Source of the DNA: Jatrophihabitans endophyticus
GTDB taxonomy: Bacteria; Actinomycetota; Actinomycetes; Mycobacteriales; Jatrophihabitantaceae
Length of the DNA: 64,000 nt
Assembly: GCF_900129455.1 (NCBI RefSeq)
Contig: NZ_FQVU01000002.1
Coordinates: 248,001 to 312,000, forward strand
Direction of reading: 5' to 3'
Shown here: positions 36,331 through 43,836 of the stretch, piece after piece
Layout of the letters: the number at the start of each line of letters is the position of its first letter
How positions within the stretch are numbered: position 1 is the stretch's first letter
Position numbers and translations under genes: made by a program
The notes under the pieces: model-generated
Told to the model about the DNA's origin: nothing
Databases searched by the model: none
Seen by the model: only the letters and a program-made list of their open reading frames with translations

Positions 36331-36405
36331 GTCCGCCCCTTAAAGGGGGCGGACGCGGACGGACATGTCCGGTGGGGGTGGACATGGGGCGGACATGTGG
36401 ACATC
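36331..36405. other. Candidate replication origin: hairpin plus iteron-like repeats
   Basis: A 9-bp hairpin (GTCCGCCCC at 36331-36339, GGGGCGGAC at 36346-36354) is followed by GGACATG at 36361, 36380 and 36391 and GGACATC at 36399. More copies lie inside the 3' end of the adjacent ATPase gene (36566, 36578, and GGACATC at 36622). Repeats beside a RepA-like gene suggest an origin; no protein-binding data. Confidence 0.45.
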
Positions 36406-37402
36406 AGGTCTCCTTGGGTGCTCGGTAGAACGGGCGCGCTGTTGTTCCGGTGTTGGTCAGCAGGCCCTTGGAAACAAGGCCGTTGAGTGCACGGTGGAAG
36501 GAGGCGGGGGACATCTCGGCGGTGGCGCGGAGGTCGGACTTGCTGGCGCCGGTAGCGCTGTGACCGGACATGAACGCGGACATGAGGCGTTGCTCGGAGC
36601 TTGTCGTGTCCGCGGCGTGAGCGGACATCAGGACGGCGCTGTCGAGGGCGTCCACGAGGGTGAGTGACACCCGGTCCTGCAGTGGTCCGTCCTTCCGCTT
36701 CGTCCTTTCAAGCGTGAGGTTCTCGGGCGTGCCGGTCGTCAGGTAGACGGTGTCGACGCCGGCCTCGAGCGCGCTGCTCCCTCGGACGGTCGTGCCGTCC
36801 TTTCCGGTGTGGTGGACGGCGAGCACGGTGCCGCCGCCGGTGGCGCGCTGGATCCGGTAGAGCGCGTCGACGGCGAGCCCCATGTCACGTGCGCTGTTCT
36901 CGTCTCCGCCTGGGAGGCAGCGCGCGAGGGTGTCGATGACGACGAGCCGGCGCCCGGCGGCGGCCGTGGCCAGTTCGGTGACGGAGTTGGCGTCCAGCAA
37001 GTTGATGGGTTCGGGCAGGACAGCGAGTCGATCCGGGTGGATGTCGTGGTGCCAGGTGAACTCCCAGGCTTCGAAACGCTGGTTGAGGCCGTAGGCGCCT
37101 TCGGCCGCTACGTACAGCACCGATCCGGTCTCGACGGGGCGCATCTGCCAGGCCTTGCCGGTGGCAACGCAGGCGGCCCAGTCCTGAGCGGTGAAGCTCT
37201 TCGCGGTGCCCCAGTGTCCGGCGAGAACCGCGACGCTGCGCAGGTCGACGGTGCGGTCGATGAGCGGCTGCGGTGTCGGCAGGTTCGTGAGGTCGGCCCG
37301 GGTGAGGAGTCGGTCGCGGAGCGGGGTGTTGCGCGATCGAGCGGTCGCACTGGGTGGCCCCATCCATGAGGCGTCGAGTTCGTCGACGGTCGGTTGTGTC
37401 AC
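36404..37402 (-). CDS. RepA/AAA_25-type ATPase, replication helicase
   Basis: 332 residues from the GTG at 37402, which overlaps the upstream stop. A RecA-like ATPase core has an atypical Walker A (AGHWGTAKSFTA near residue 75) and Walker B RRLVVIDTLARCLPGG. The C-terminal 80 residues contain a winged HTH (SKSDLRATAEMSPASFHRALNGLVSKGLL). It resembles RepA-like hexameric helicases of plasmids and phages and probably drives replication of the excised element. The long Arg-rich upstream in-frame stretch is not coding. Confidence 0.85.
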   Translation of the reverse strand: MTQPTVDELDASWMGPPSATARSRNTPLRDRLLTRADLTNLPTPQPLIDRTVDLRSVAVLAGHWGTAKSFTAQDWAACVATGKAWQMRPVETGSVLYVAAEGAYGLNQRFEAWEFTWHHDIHPDRLAVLPEPINLLDANSVTELATAAAGRRLVVIDTLARCLPGGDENSARDMGLAVDALYRIQRATGGGTVLAVHHTGKDGTTVRGSSALEAGVDTVYLTTGTPENLTLERTKRKDGPLQDRVSLTLVDALDSAVLMSAHAADTTSSEQRLMSAFMSGHSATGASKSDLRATAEMSPASFHRALNGLVSKGLLTNTGTTARPFYRAPKET

Positions 37403-37620
37403 ACGATCGCCTCGACGACCTGAACATCGCCGCCGAACCGCAGCTCGAGGGCGGCCATAACGTCGTCTGCGGCGGCGCGAGGCACACCGAGGGCGCGGCG
37501 CTTGCGGTCGTACTGTTTGCGGCATTTCACCGTCGTGATCGCGGCGTGGATGACACCCATCTCGCCGGCGAACCAGGCGGATCGCTCGCCGAGTTCGACG
37601 ACGATCTGCGGGGCGGTCAT
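37399..37620 (-). CDS. Small hypothetical protein of replication cassette, 73 aa
   Basis: 73 residues from the ATG at 37620. Contains a basic helical centre (AAITTVKCRKQYDRKRRALGVPRAAADD). Overlaps both neighbours by 4 nt. No family recognised; possibly nucleic-acid binding given the charge. Confidence 0.6.
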   Translation of the reverse strand: MTAPQIVVELGERSAWFAGEMGVIHAAITTVKCRKQYDRKRRALGVPRAAADDVMAALELRFGGDVQVVEAIV

Positions 37621-37976
37621 GCGGCACCTCGCTCGGCTTCGCCGTCGCGCCCGAGGTAGGGCCGGCCGCCGCGCGCCCACCACGCACGCGAGGCGATGCA
37701 CCGGGAGCATGAGTCGCAGCGTTGGGGGCAGGGTGAACCGTCGACCGTGTTCCGGATGCGTTCGAGTTCGGCGACTTGCGGATCGACCGCCCGAACGCGC
37801 ACGACGGCGGCGAGCTGCGACCAGCAGTCCTGCATGTCGCGCTCGGCGGCCTGGCGGCCGGCTGTGTGGCCATCGGTCCACCCGAGCTGGTAGCTCGCGT
37901 CAAGCGCCGGTGTCCACGCCTCGGCGAGCAGCGTTGCAGCGGTCAGGTCGGGCCTCGCAGCAGTGTCGACGCTCAC
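37617..37976 (-). CDS. Cys-rich hypothetical protein of replication cassette
   Basis: 119 residues from the GTG at 37976. Helical first half, then a cysteine cluster CPQRCDSCSRC near residue 85 that could bind zinc, followed by an Arg/Gly tail. Coupled by 4-nt overlaps to both neighbours. Function unknown. Confidence 0.65.
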   Translation of the reverse strand: MSVDTAARPDLTAATLLAEAWTPALDASYQLGWTDGHTAGRQAAERDMQDCWSQLAAVVRVRAVDPQVAELERIRNTVDGSPCPQRCDSCSRCIASRAWWARGGRPYLGRDGEAERGAA

Positions 37977-38212
37977 CGCAGCACCTCGTCGGGAAGCATG
38001 ATCATCTGCCGGATTTCTTCGAGCGGCACGCCGTTCGCGAAAAGGGTGACGGCCTCGAGGTACAGCTCCCGTGGCGTCAGTCCGAATGTGCTCGGTTGAC
38101 GTGTGGCAGGGGTGGCCGCATCCTTGGCGGTGTCGGCGTGGTGGTCGGCATCTGTTGAGGAGGCCGGGCGTGGCTGCGCCTGGCCTCTTCGCTTGTCCGG
38201 GGGTTCGCTCAC
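37973..38212 (-). CDS. Small hypothetical protein of replication cassette, 79 aa
   Basis: 79 residues from a GTG. The first 40 are disordered and polar; the C-terminal part TPRELYLEAVTLFANGVPLEEIRQMI is a compact helical segment. Coupled to both neighbours. No family recognised. Confidence 0.6.
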   Translation of the reverse strand: MSEPPDKRRGQAQPRPASSTDADHHADTAKDAATPATRQPSTFGLTPRELYLEAVTLFANGVPLEEIRQMIMLPDEVLR

Positions 38213-38430
38213 GAGCCACCTGCCTCAAGGAGGCGGACTAGTTCGGCAGTGACGATGCGTAGCCTTCGTCCGATCTTGAGAACTTGCAGCGGGAAGTCGC
38301 CGCTCTTGTAGGCCGCGTAGGTGCCGTTCGCCCCGTATCCGAGCGCGGCACCCCCCTTGACGATCGGCACGGTCGGCGGCCAAGCCCTGATCTCTTCGAT
38401 GCTGCTGACTCGATCCACTGCTCGCGGCAT
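38209..38430 (-). CDS. Excisionase-like HTH protein
   Basis: 73 residues from an ATG. The arrangement IVKGGAALGYGANGTYAAYKSGDFPLQVLKIGRRLRI (about 37 residues) followed by VTAELVRLLE matches the MerR-like winged helix of AlpA/Xis proteins. It opens the leftward early operon opposite the repressor, the usual place for a directionality factor. It could also regulate the early promoter. Confidence 0.72.
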   Translation of the reverse strand: MPRAVDRVSSIEEIRAWPPTVPIVKGGAALGYGANGTYAAYKSGDFPLQVLKIGRRLRIVTAELVRLLEAGGS

Positions 38431-38547
38431 GCGCTTAGCCCTTCAGGATGACTATTGACCCTGTACGGCTCAGACGATCCCCGACGATCCCTGTTGACCG
38501 CAAGCCGAAAACATCATATCTTCTAGCTATTCCGGCTAAGGAGCATC
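38431..38547. promoter_or_regulatory. Early switch region between excisionase-like and repressor genes
   Basis: A locally AT-richer gap between divergent genes. GACGATCCC occurs twice in direct repeat at 38473-38481 and 38483-38491 (10-bp period, one helical turn), immediately upstream of the rightward promoter, and is a candidate operator for the repressor or the excisionase. Confidence 0.6.
38494..38522 (+). promoter_or_regulatory. Sigma-70-type promoter for repressor and integrase
   Basis: -35 TTGACC at 38494-38499, 17-nt spacer, -10 TATCTT at 38517-38522. Transcription would begin near 38529, about 19 nt before the repressor start. Confidence 0.7.
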
Positions 38548-39099
38548 GTGGGACAACACCTTGACTGGGTCGAAGGCAACCGACTCGTCGCATCGATGGG
38601 CAGCGAGAACTACCTCGCCGAACGCATCACCACTGAGCGAGAAGCTCGGAACTGGTCGCAGTCCGAGTTGGCCCGAGAGATGGAGCGAGCCGGCTGCCGA
38701 ATACCGCAAACGGCTATCTCGAAGATCGAGAAGCCTCAACGCGGAGGGCGCCGTGACATCAGCGTCGACGAGGCGATCGGGTTCGCGCGGGTGTTCGGGA
38801 TTCCGCTCGGCGAGCTCCTACTGCCGATCGAGGCAACCAACGATCTTGAGGTGGCGAAGGACCTCGCTGCGGGCCCTACAGCTCTAGTAGCGCGTGACAC
38901 CGCCGTCGATACCTACGACCAGCTGGTGGGTCGTCTCCGCTTGCTGTACGCAACCGATCAGGGGTGGAAGGTCGCACTCGAAGCCGAGTTGGGGCGGGCG
39001 GTCGACGCCGCCAACACTGACGACGACGCCATGGTGATCGCCCGGCTGCAGTTCCTCCGGGACGTCGTGCTGATCAAGCCGAAGAGGGCCCAGCGATGA
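38548..39099 (+). CDS. XRE-family HTH repressor
   Basis: 183 residues from a GTG with Shine-Dalgarno AAGGAG. The HTH lies at about residues 25-80 (ITTEREARNWSQSELAREMER...TAISKIEK), with a C-terminal helical domain of unknown role. Its position, divergent from the early operon and overlapping the integrase by ATGA, makes it the likely immunity repressor. No LexA-like autopeptidase domain is visible. Confidence 0.85.
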   Translation: MGQHLDWVEGNRLVASMGSENYLAERITTEREARNWSQSELAREMERAGCRIPQTAISKIEKPQRGGRRDISVDEAIGFARVFGIPLGELLLPIEATNDLEVAKDLAAGPTALVARDTAVDTYDQLVGRLRLLYATDQGWKVALEAELGRAVDAANTDDDAMVIARLQFLRDVVLIKPKRAQR

Positions 39100-40484
39100 A
39101 GGGTTCTGTGACGAAGCGCTGCCCGTGCCCGGTGCAGCGGAACGCGCGCGGCGAGCGGATCGCTTGCAAGATCAAGCACGGATCGTGGACCTACGTCGCT
39201 GACGCCGGCCGTGACCCGGCCACCGGGCGCCGGCGTCAGCTCCGCGGCTCGGGCTACGCCACGAAGGGTGAGGCCGAGGCGGCGCTCGCCGAGCACGTCG
39301 ACTCCGTCCGCAAGGGCACCGCGACCCACGACGAGCGGCAGACCGTCGCGGCGTACCTGCGCGGGTGGCTCGAGCAGCGCGAGGCGAACGGCCTGCGCCC
39401 GACGACGCTGCAGTCCTACCGCCAGCACGTCGAGCAGCTGTTCGTGCCGCAGATCGGTCATCTGCGCCTGCGTGACCTCCGGCCGGGCCACGTCGAGGCG
39501 ATGTTCCGCGAGATCGCCAAGCCGCAGCCCGGCCGCCGGCCGCGCGGGCCGGCGAGCATCGCCCGCATCCACGCCACGCTGCGCAGCGCGCTCGGCGCCG
39601 CGGTGAAGCGCCGCCTGATCTCGTTCAACCACGCGGTCGGGATCGACCTGCCCAAGGCCCAGCGTCCGCGGGTGCAGCCGTGGCAGCCGGCCGAACTGGG
39701 TCGGTTCCTCGACTTCGCCGCGGCCGACCCGCTCGGCGCGCTGTTCGAGACGATGGCCGGCACCGGCCTGCGCCGCGGTGAGGCTGCCGGGCTGCGGTGG
39801 GTCGACGTCGACCTCGAGGCCGGGGTCGCGATCGTGCACCAGCAGGTCGTCGCCATCGACGACGGCAAGCCCTGCCCGCACTGCGGGGGCCGTCACCGCG
39901 AGGCCTCGTTTGGCCGGCCCAAGACCCGCAGCGGAGAGGACCGCGTCGTGGACCTGGACTCAGGCGTCATCGGCGTCCTGATGGCCCACCGCCTCACCCA
40001 GGACGCCCAGCGCGCCGCGTGGGGCGAGGCCTACCTCGACCACGGGTTGGTGTTCGCCCGCGAGGACGGCACGCCCTGGCCGCCTGTGCGCCTCACCAAG
40101 CGGTTCAACGAGCTCGTCCGGGCCGCAGGCCTGCCGAAGGTCAGCCTGCACGCTCTCCGGCACGGTCAGGCATCGCTGATGCTCGCCGCCGGCGTTCCCA
40201 TGGCCGTCGTGTCGAAGCGGCTCGGGCACTCGACGATCAGCCTGACGTCGGACACGTACTCGCACCTGCTCGAGGGGGTCGGCCGCGACGCCGCCGAGCG
40301 GGCCGCCGCGCTCGTCCCGAGAGCCCTGCGTGACCACTCGGTGACCACTCCGGCCCCGGAAACGACTCAGGCCCCCCGCCAGAGCGACGGAGGGCCCGGA
40401 ATCGCTGGGGTAGATGGAGCCGCCTCGGGGAATCGAACCCCGGACAACCTCATTACGAGTGAGGTGCTCTGCCGACTGAGCTAA
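39096..40484 (+). CDS. int: Phage-type tyrosine integrase
   Basis: 462 residues: N-terminal arm-binding domain (about 1-75), core-binding domain (about 80-185) and catalytic domain with R226 (GTGLRRGE), K276 (RPKTRSG), H352 and R355 (LHALRH), H378 (RLGHS) and nucleophile Y388 (SDTYSHL). An insertion with CPHCGGRH at 260-267 could bind a metal. The 3' end of the gene runs through the attachment core into the tRNA gene on the opposite strand, so the last seven residues are encoded by host DNA. It should insert the element into tRNA-Thr. Confidence 0.96.
   Translation: MKGSVTKRCPCPVQRNARGERIACKIKHGSWTYVADAGRDPATGRRRQLRGSGYATKGEAEAALAEHVDSVRKGTATHDERQTVAAYLRGWLEQREANGLRPTTLQSYRQHVEQLFVPQIGHLRLRDLRPGHVEAMFREIAKPQPGRRPRGPASIARIHATLRSALGAAVKRRLISFNHAVGIDLPKAQRPRVQPWQPAELGRFLDFAAADPLGALFETMAGTGLRRGEAAGLRWVDVDLEAGVAIVHQQVVAIDDGKPCPHCGGRHREASFGRPKTRSGEDRVVDLDSGVIGVLMAHRLTQDAQRAAWGEAYLDHGLVFAREDGTPWPPVRLTKRFNELVRAAGLPKVSLHALRHGQASLMLAAGVPMAVVSKRLGHSTISLTSDTYSHLLEGVGRDAAERAAALVPRALRDHSVTTPAPETTQAPRQSDGGPGIAGVDGAASGNRTPDNLITSEVLCRLS
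40330..40348. promoter_or_regulatory. Candidate right arm-type integrase binding sites
   Basis: GTGACCAC at 40330-40337 and 40341-40348, 11 bp apart, inside the 3' end of int and about 65 bp before the core. It matches the left pair in sequence and orientation. Confidence 0.5.
40413..40460. other. attR, 48-bp core
   Basis: Exact match to 23577-23624; lies within the intact tRNA-Thr gene and ends in the anticodon loop. The tRNA was preserved because the element carries the replacement 3' end. Confidence 0.95.
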
Positions 40485-40490
40485 GGCGGC
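40415..40490 (-). tRNA. tRNA-Thr, anticodon CGT
   Basis: 76 nt including an encoded CCA (complement of 40415-40417). Acceptor arms GCCGCCT and AGGCGGC pair fully; the anticodon stem CCTCA/TGAGG holds loop CTCGTAA with anticodon CGT, reading ACG. The T arm contains GGTTCGAATCC. It is the integration target of the element; a TTAGACT -10-like box lies upstream near 40517-40523. Confidence 0.97.
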
Positions 40491-40492
40491 GT

Positions 40493-40512
40493 GCGCGGAA
40501 CGAGTTCCGCGC
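40493..40512. terminator. 8-bp hairpin after int, before tRNA
   Basis: GCGCGGAA and TTCCGCGC around a CGAG loop. It lies 9 nt after the int stop on the plus strand and could end int transcription; it also lies just upstream of the tRNA on the other strand. Confidence 0.45.
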
Positions 40513-40650
40513 GACGAGCGAGTCTAACCGGTCGCCGGGAGCGTGATCACCCCCGGGCGGCGCGGACCGCGGGTGGCCGGCAGGCGAACGTTGGACGAAG
40601 CCTCGCGCCGGGGGACGCGGCCGAGGCCACGCGCACCTCACAGTGGAGGC

Positions 40651-41424
40651 GTGACGTACCGCGACCGGCCCGGTCCGCTCGCCGTCGCGCACCGCGGTGG
40701 CGCCGGCCTTGCCGCCGAGAACACCCTGGCCGCCTTCGCCCGCTCGTACGCACTCGGTGTCCGCTACCTGGAGACCGACGTCCGATGCACCGCCGACGGC
40801 CAACTCGTCGCGTTCCACGACGCTCGCCTCGAGCGGGTGACGTCGGCGCGCGGCTGGGTGCGATCGCGCACGATGGCCGAGCTCGCCACGCTGGCCGTGC
40901 GCGGCGGTGGCCCGATCGTGGCGCTGGACGACGTCCTCGCCGCCTTCCCCGACGCCTGCCTCACCGTCGACGTGAAGGACCCGGCCGCCGTGCCGGCGCT
41001 CGCCCGGCTGCTGCACGACACCGGGGCCGCCGCGCGGGTGTGCGTCGCCGGGGCGCGGGGCACGTGGCTGCGTGCCCTCGCCGACCGCGTCGGCCCGCAA
41101 CTGTCGACCGCGCTGTCCTGGCGCGAGCTCGCCCACCTGGCCGCGAGCCGGCCGCCGCGCACCTACGGTGCCGCGGCGTTCGCCCACGTGCCGCTGCACG
41201 TCGGGCGGGTGCCGGTGTTCCGGCGCGACCTGCTCGCCCGCGCGCACGACGCCGGCGTGCGGGTGCTCGTGTGGACCGTCGACGACCCGGTGACGATGCA
41301 CCGGCTGCTCGACGACGGCGTGGACGGGATCATCACCGACCGACCCGACGTGCTGCGCGAGGTGCTGATCGCGCGGGGGCAGTGGCACGCCCCCGACAGC
41401 CGGGAGGCCGGCATCCCCGCCTGA
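40651..41424 (+). CDS. Glycerophosphodiester phosphodiesterase (GDPD)
   Basis: 257 residues from a GTG with Shine-Dalgarno GTGGAGG. TIM-barrel family motifs: AHRGGAGLAAENTLAAF (H14, R15, E23 region), YLETDVR (E41, D43) and AFHD (H56), which bind metal and substrate. It hydrolyses glycerophosphodiesters to glycerol-3-phosphate and an alcohol. No signal peptide, so probably cytosolic. The 160 nt before it hold only the int hairpin and the tRNA promoter. Confidence 0.93.
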   Translation: MTYRDRPGPLAVAHRGGAGLAAENTLAAFARSYALGVRYLETDVRCTADGQLVAFHDARLERVTSARGWVRSRTMAELATLAVRGGGPIVALDDVLAAFPDACLTVDVKDPAAVPALARLLHDTGAAARVCVAGARGTWLRALADRVGPQLSTALSWRELAHLAASRPPRTYGAAAFAHVPLHVGRVPVFRRDLLARAHDAGVRVLVWTVDDPVTMHRLLDDGVDGIITDRPDVLREVLIARGQWHAPDSREAGIPA

Positions 41425-41479
41425 GCGTTGCCCATGATCGCTGGGCCGGTCTCATCGATGGCCGGGCAGGGTGGGGCGA

Positions 41480-42976
41480 ATGGGAGGGTTCTTCGGGCTG
41501 GTCGCGAGACGGCCCGCCGCGCGCCGGCTCGACGCGATCGTGCTGTTCGTGCTGACCGTCGTCGTCCGCGAGGCGTTCGTGCTGTCGAGCCCCGGCGGGG
41601 TCCGCGGCGTGTTCGGCTACGACGGCTCGGTCTACTACGCCGCGGCGGACTCGCTGTTGCAGGGTCGGCTGCCCTATCGCGACTTCACGCTGCTCCACCC
41701 GCCGGGCATGATGCTCGCCCTCACTCCCTTCGCGGCGTTCGGACGGCTGGCCGGCGACCACGCCGGCTTCATGCTCGCGAACGCCGCGTTCGTGGCACTG
41801 GCCGGCGTCAATGCCGCACTGGTCCACGCCGTGCTGCGGCGGGTGGGCACGCCGCGGTGGGCGGCGCTACTCGGGGGTGTGTTCTACGCGGCCTGGTTCG
41901 GCGCGGTCCAGGCCGAGGTCAACGAGCGGCTCGAGCCGCTCGGCAGCTTCCTGCTGCTCCTCGGCGCCTTCCTGCTCGTCGGCGAGCACGGACGGACGCC
42001 GCGGCGGCTGCCGCTGGCCGGCGCGGTTCTCGGCGCCGCCGTCTGCGTCAAGGTCTGGTACGTCGTCCCCGCCGTGCTCGTCCTGCTCGCCGCCGCCCTC
42101 GCCACCCGCCGGTTGCAGGGCGCGCTGCGGCTCGCGGCCGGCGCGGTCGCCGCCGCCGTCGTGCTGGTCGGCGTGTTCTTCGTCGCCGCACCGACCGCGA
42201 TGTGGCGGATGATCGTCACCGACCAGGTCGGCCGCCGGGACGCCGGGCCGCGCGGCGCGCGGTGGGGCGAGGCCGTCACGACGGTGTCGCGGCTGCACGT
42301 GTCACGCGACTCGCGGGAGCTGTTGCTGGTCGTCACCGCCGTCCTCGGACTGGCGATGGTGGCACTGGCGGCCCGCACGACGTTCGGTCGGGTCGTCTCG
42401 GCGGTGCTGGCCGCGCAGCTCGTCGTCCTGTTCGTCACGCCGACCTACTTCTTCTTCTACTCCGGCTACGTCGCGCCGGCCGCTGCCCTGCTCGTCGGCA
42501 CGGCCGCGGGCGCGACGAGCGCGACCGGCACGGTGCGTCGTCTCGGCGCCGTCGTGCCGGCGCTGGTCACCGTGGGGGCGGTCGCCGTCACCGCCGGGGT
42601 GTTCGTCGACGGCACCTTTCACATCAGTCGCCGCTTCCCGGCCGGCCCGCTGGCCGACCGGGCCGCGACCGTCCGCTGTGTCGTGGCCGACTCCCCCGCC
42701 GCGTTGATCCAGCTGAACGTGCTCAGCCGCGGGCTGCGCAACGGCTGCCCCAACTGGGTGGACGTCAGCGGCCGGTCCTACGACGTCGACCGCTCCGGGC
42801 TGGGTCGGCGTCGCAGCCCGCTGTGGCAGCGGGAGATCCGCGACTACCTGCGCAGCGGTCAGGCCGCCCTCGTCATCCGCGGCAAGACGGGGCTGAGCCG
42901 CGAGACGCGAGACGCGATCCGTCGGTGGCCCGTCCTCGCCCGGCACGGCACGGTGACGATCTACCGCACGCCGTGA
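41480..42976 (+). CDS. Multi-spanning membrane protein, GT-C glycosyltransferase-like
   Basis: 498 residues with roughly ten hydrophobic helices. The first loop has YDGSVYYAAADSLLQGRLPYRDF and then LLHPPGMMLALTPFAAFG, the layout of polyprenol-phosphate-dependent (GT-C) glycosyltransferases, with an Asp in the first extracytoplasmic loop as likely catalytic residue. The C-terminal domain is extracytoplasmic and soluble. Substrate unknown. A GTG at 41471 is an alternative start. Its stop is 4 nt from the convergent PSP1 gene. Confidence 0.75.
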   Translation: MGGFFGLVARRPAARRLDAIVLFVLTVVVREAFVLSSPGGVRGVFGYDGSVYYAAADSLLQGRLPYRDFTLLHPPGMMLALTPFAAFGRLAGDHAGFMLANAAFVALAGVNAALVHAVLRRVGTPRWAALLGGVFYAAWFGAVQAEVNERLEPLGSFLLLLGAFLLVGEHGRTPRRLPLAGAVLGAAVCVKVWYVVPAVLVLLAAALATRRLQGALRLAAGAVAAAVVLVGVFFVAAPTAMWRMIVTDQVGRRDAGPRGARWGEAVTTVSRLHVSRDSRELLLVVTAVLGLAMVALAARTTFGRVVSAVLAAQLVVLFVTPTYFFFYSGYVAPAAALLVGTAAGATSATGTVRRLGAVVPALVTVGAVAVTAGVFVDGTFHISRRFPAGPLADRAATVRCVVADSPAALIQLNVLSRGLRNGCPNWVDVSGRSYDVDRSGLGRRRSPLWQREIRDYLRSGQAALVIRGKTGLSRETRDAIRRWPVLARHGTVTIYRTP

Positions 42977-42980
42977 CCCG

Positions 42981-43796
42981 TCAACGCGACTCGTAGGCCC
43001 GCCGGCTGCTGCACACCGACGCCAGGGCGCACGGGGTGCGCCGGCCGTCGGCCGACATCCGCACGACCACGTTCTCGCCCGGGACGTCGTGGCCCACGAC
43101 CCGGCCGGGGCCGTCCGGCGTGTCGACGTCCGCCCCGACCGCCGGGGCGCGCGCGGCGAAGTCCTGGTACAGCGGATGCTCGTACTTCAGGCAGCACATC
43201 AGCTTGCCGCAGGCGCCCGAGATGCGCATCGGGTTGGCCGGCAGGTCTTGGTCCTTGGCCATGCGCACGCTGACCGGTTCGAAGTCGACGAGGAACGTCG
43301 AGCAGCACAGCTCGCGCCCGCAGCTACCCACCCCACCGGTGAGCTTGGCCTCGTCGCGGGCCGAGAGCTGGCGCAGCTCGACCCGGCCGTGCAGCGTCGC
43401 CGCGAGGTCGCGGACGAGCGCGCGGAAGTCGACGCGATGGGGGGCGGTGAAGTAGATCGTCGTGCGGTGCTCCGCGGCCACGTGGTCGACGCCCACCACC
43501 TTCATCGGCAGCCCGTGCTCGCGGATCAGCCGGCGGCTCGCCACCCGCGCCGCGGCCCGTGCCCGCCGCGCCGTGGCGGCGGCCGCCACGTCGTCCGGGC
43601 CCGCCACGCCGAGCAGGACGGGCAGGCCCGCAACGTCCTCGCTCACCCATTCCGGCGCCCAGGTGACCTCGGCGACCTCCGGCCCGTCGTCGGTCGGGAA
43701 CAGCACGTGGTCGCCGACCTGCGGGGCCAGCGTGCCCGGGTCGGCGTAGTAGAGCCGTCCCTTCGGCTGGAAGACCACCGCGCACATCATCGGCAT
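42981..43796 (-). CDS. PSP1 domain protein (RicT/YaaT family)
   Basis: 271 residues from the ATG at 43796 (an upstream GTG at 43814 is possible). The PSP1 region contains the paired cysteine motifs GSCGRELCCSTF and SGACGKLMCCLKYE, characteristic of the family; in Bacillus the homologue binds iron-sulfur clusters in the Ric complex and affects RNA processing. It is usually found downstream of holB, as here. Confidence 0.92.
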   Translation of the reverse strand: MPMMCAVVFQPKGRLYYADPGTLAPQVGDHVLFPTDDGPEVAEVTWAPEWVSEDVAGLPVLLGVAGPDDVAAAATARRARAAARVASRRLIREHGLPMKVVGVDHVAAEHRTTIYFTAPHRVDFRALVRDLAATLHGRVELRQLSARDEAKLTGGVGSCGRELCCSTFLVDFEPVSVRMAKDQDLPANPMRISGACGKLMCCLKYEHPLYQDFAARAPAVGADVDTPDGPGRVVGHDVPGENVVVRMSADGRRTPCALASVCSSRRAYESR

Positions 43797-43836
43797 GCGC
43801 GCCACAGTAGCCACCGCCCGGTGGCGGCGGTGTGGG

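Larger units (their letters stand above)
23577..40460. mobile_element. Integrated phage-related element in tRNA-Thr, possible phage satellite
   Basis: Bounded by identical 48-bp repeats (23577-23624 and 40413-40460); unit length from repeat to repeat is 16,836 bp. Contents in order: DUF6907-like gene, second recombinase, DUF4258/DUF2283 pair with DUF6941-like gene, tape measure, a string of small coupled genes, terminase large and small subunits, HEPN-like gene, iteron-like region, AAA ATPase replication cassette, repressor and integrase. No portal, maturation protease, major capsid, tail tube, lysin or holin gene was found. Confidence 0.93.
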
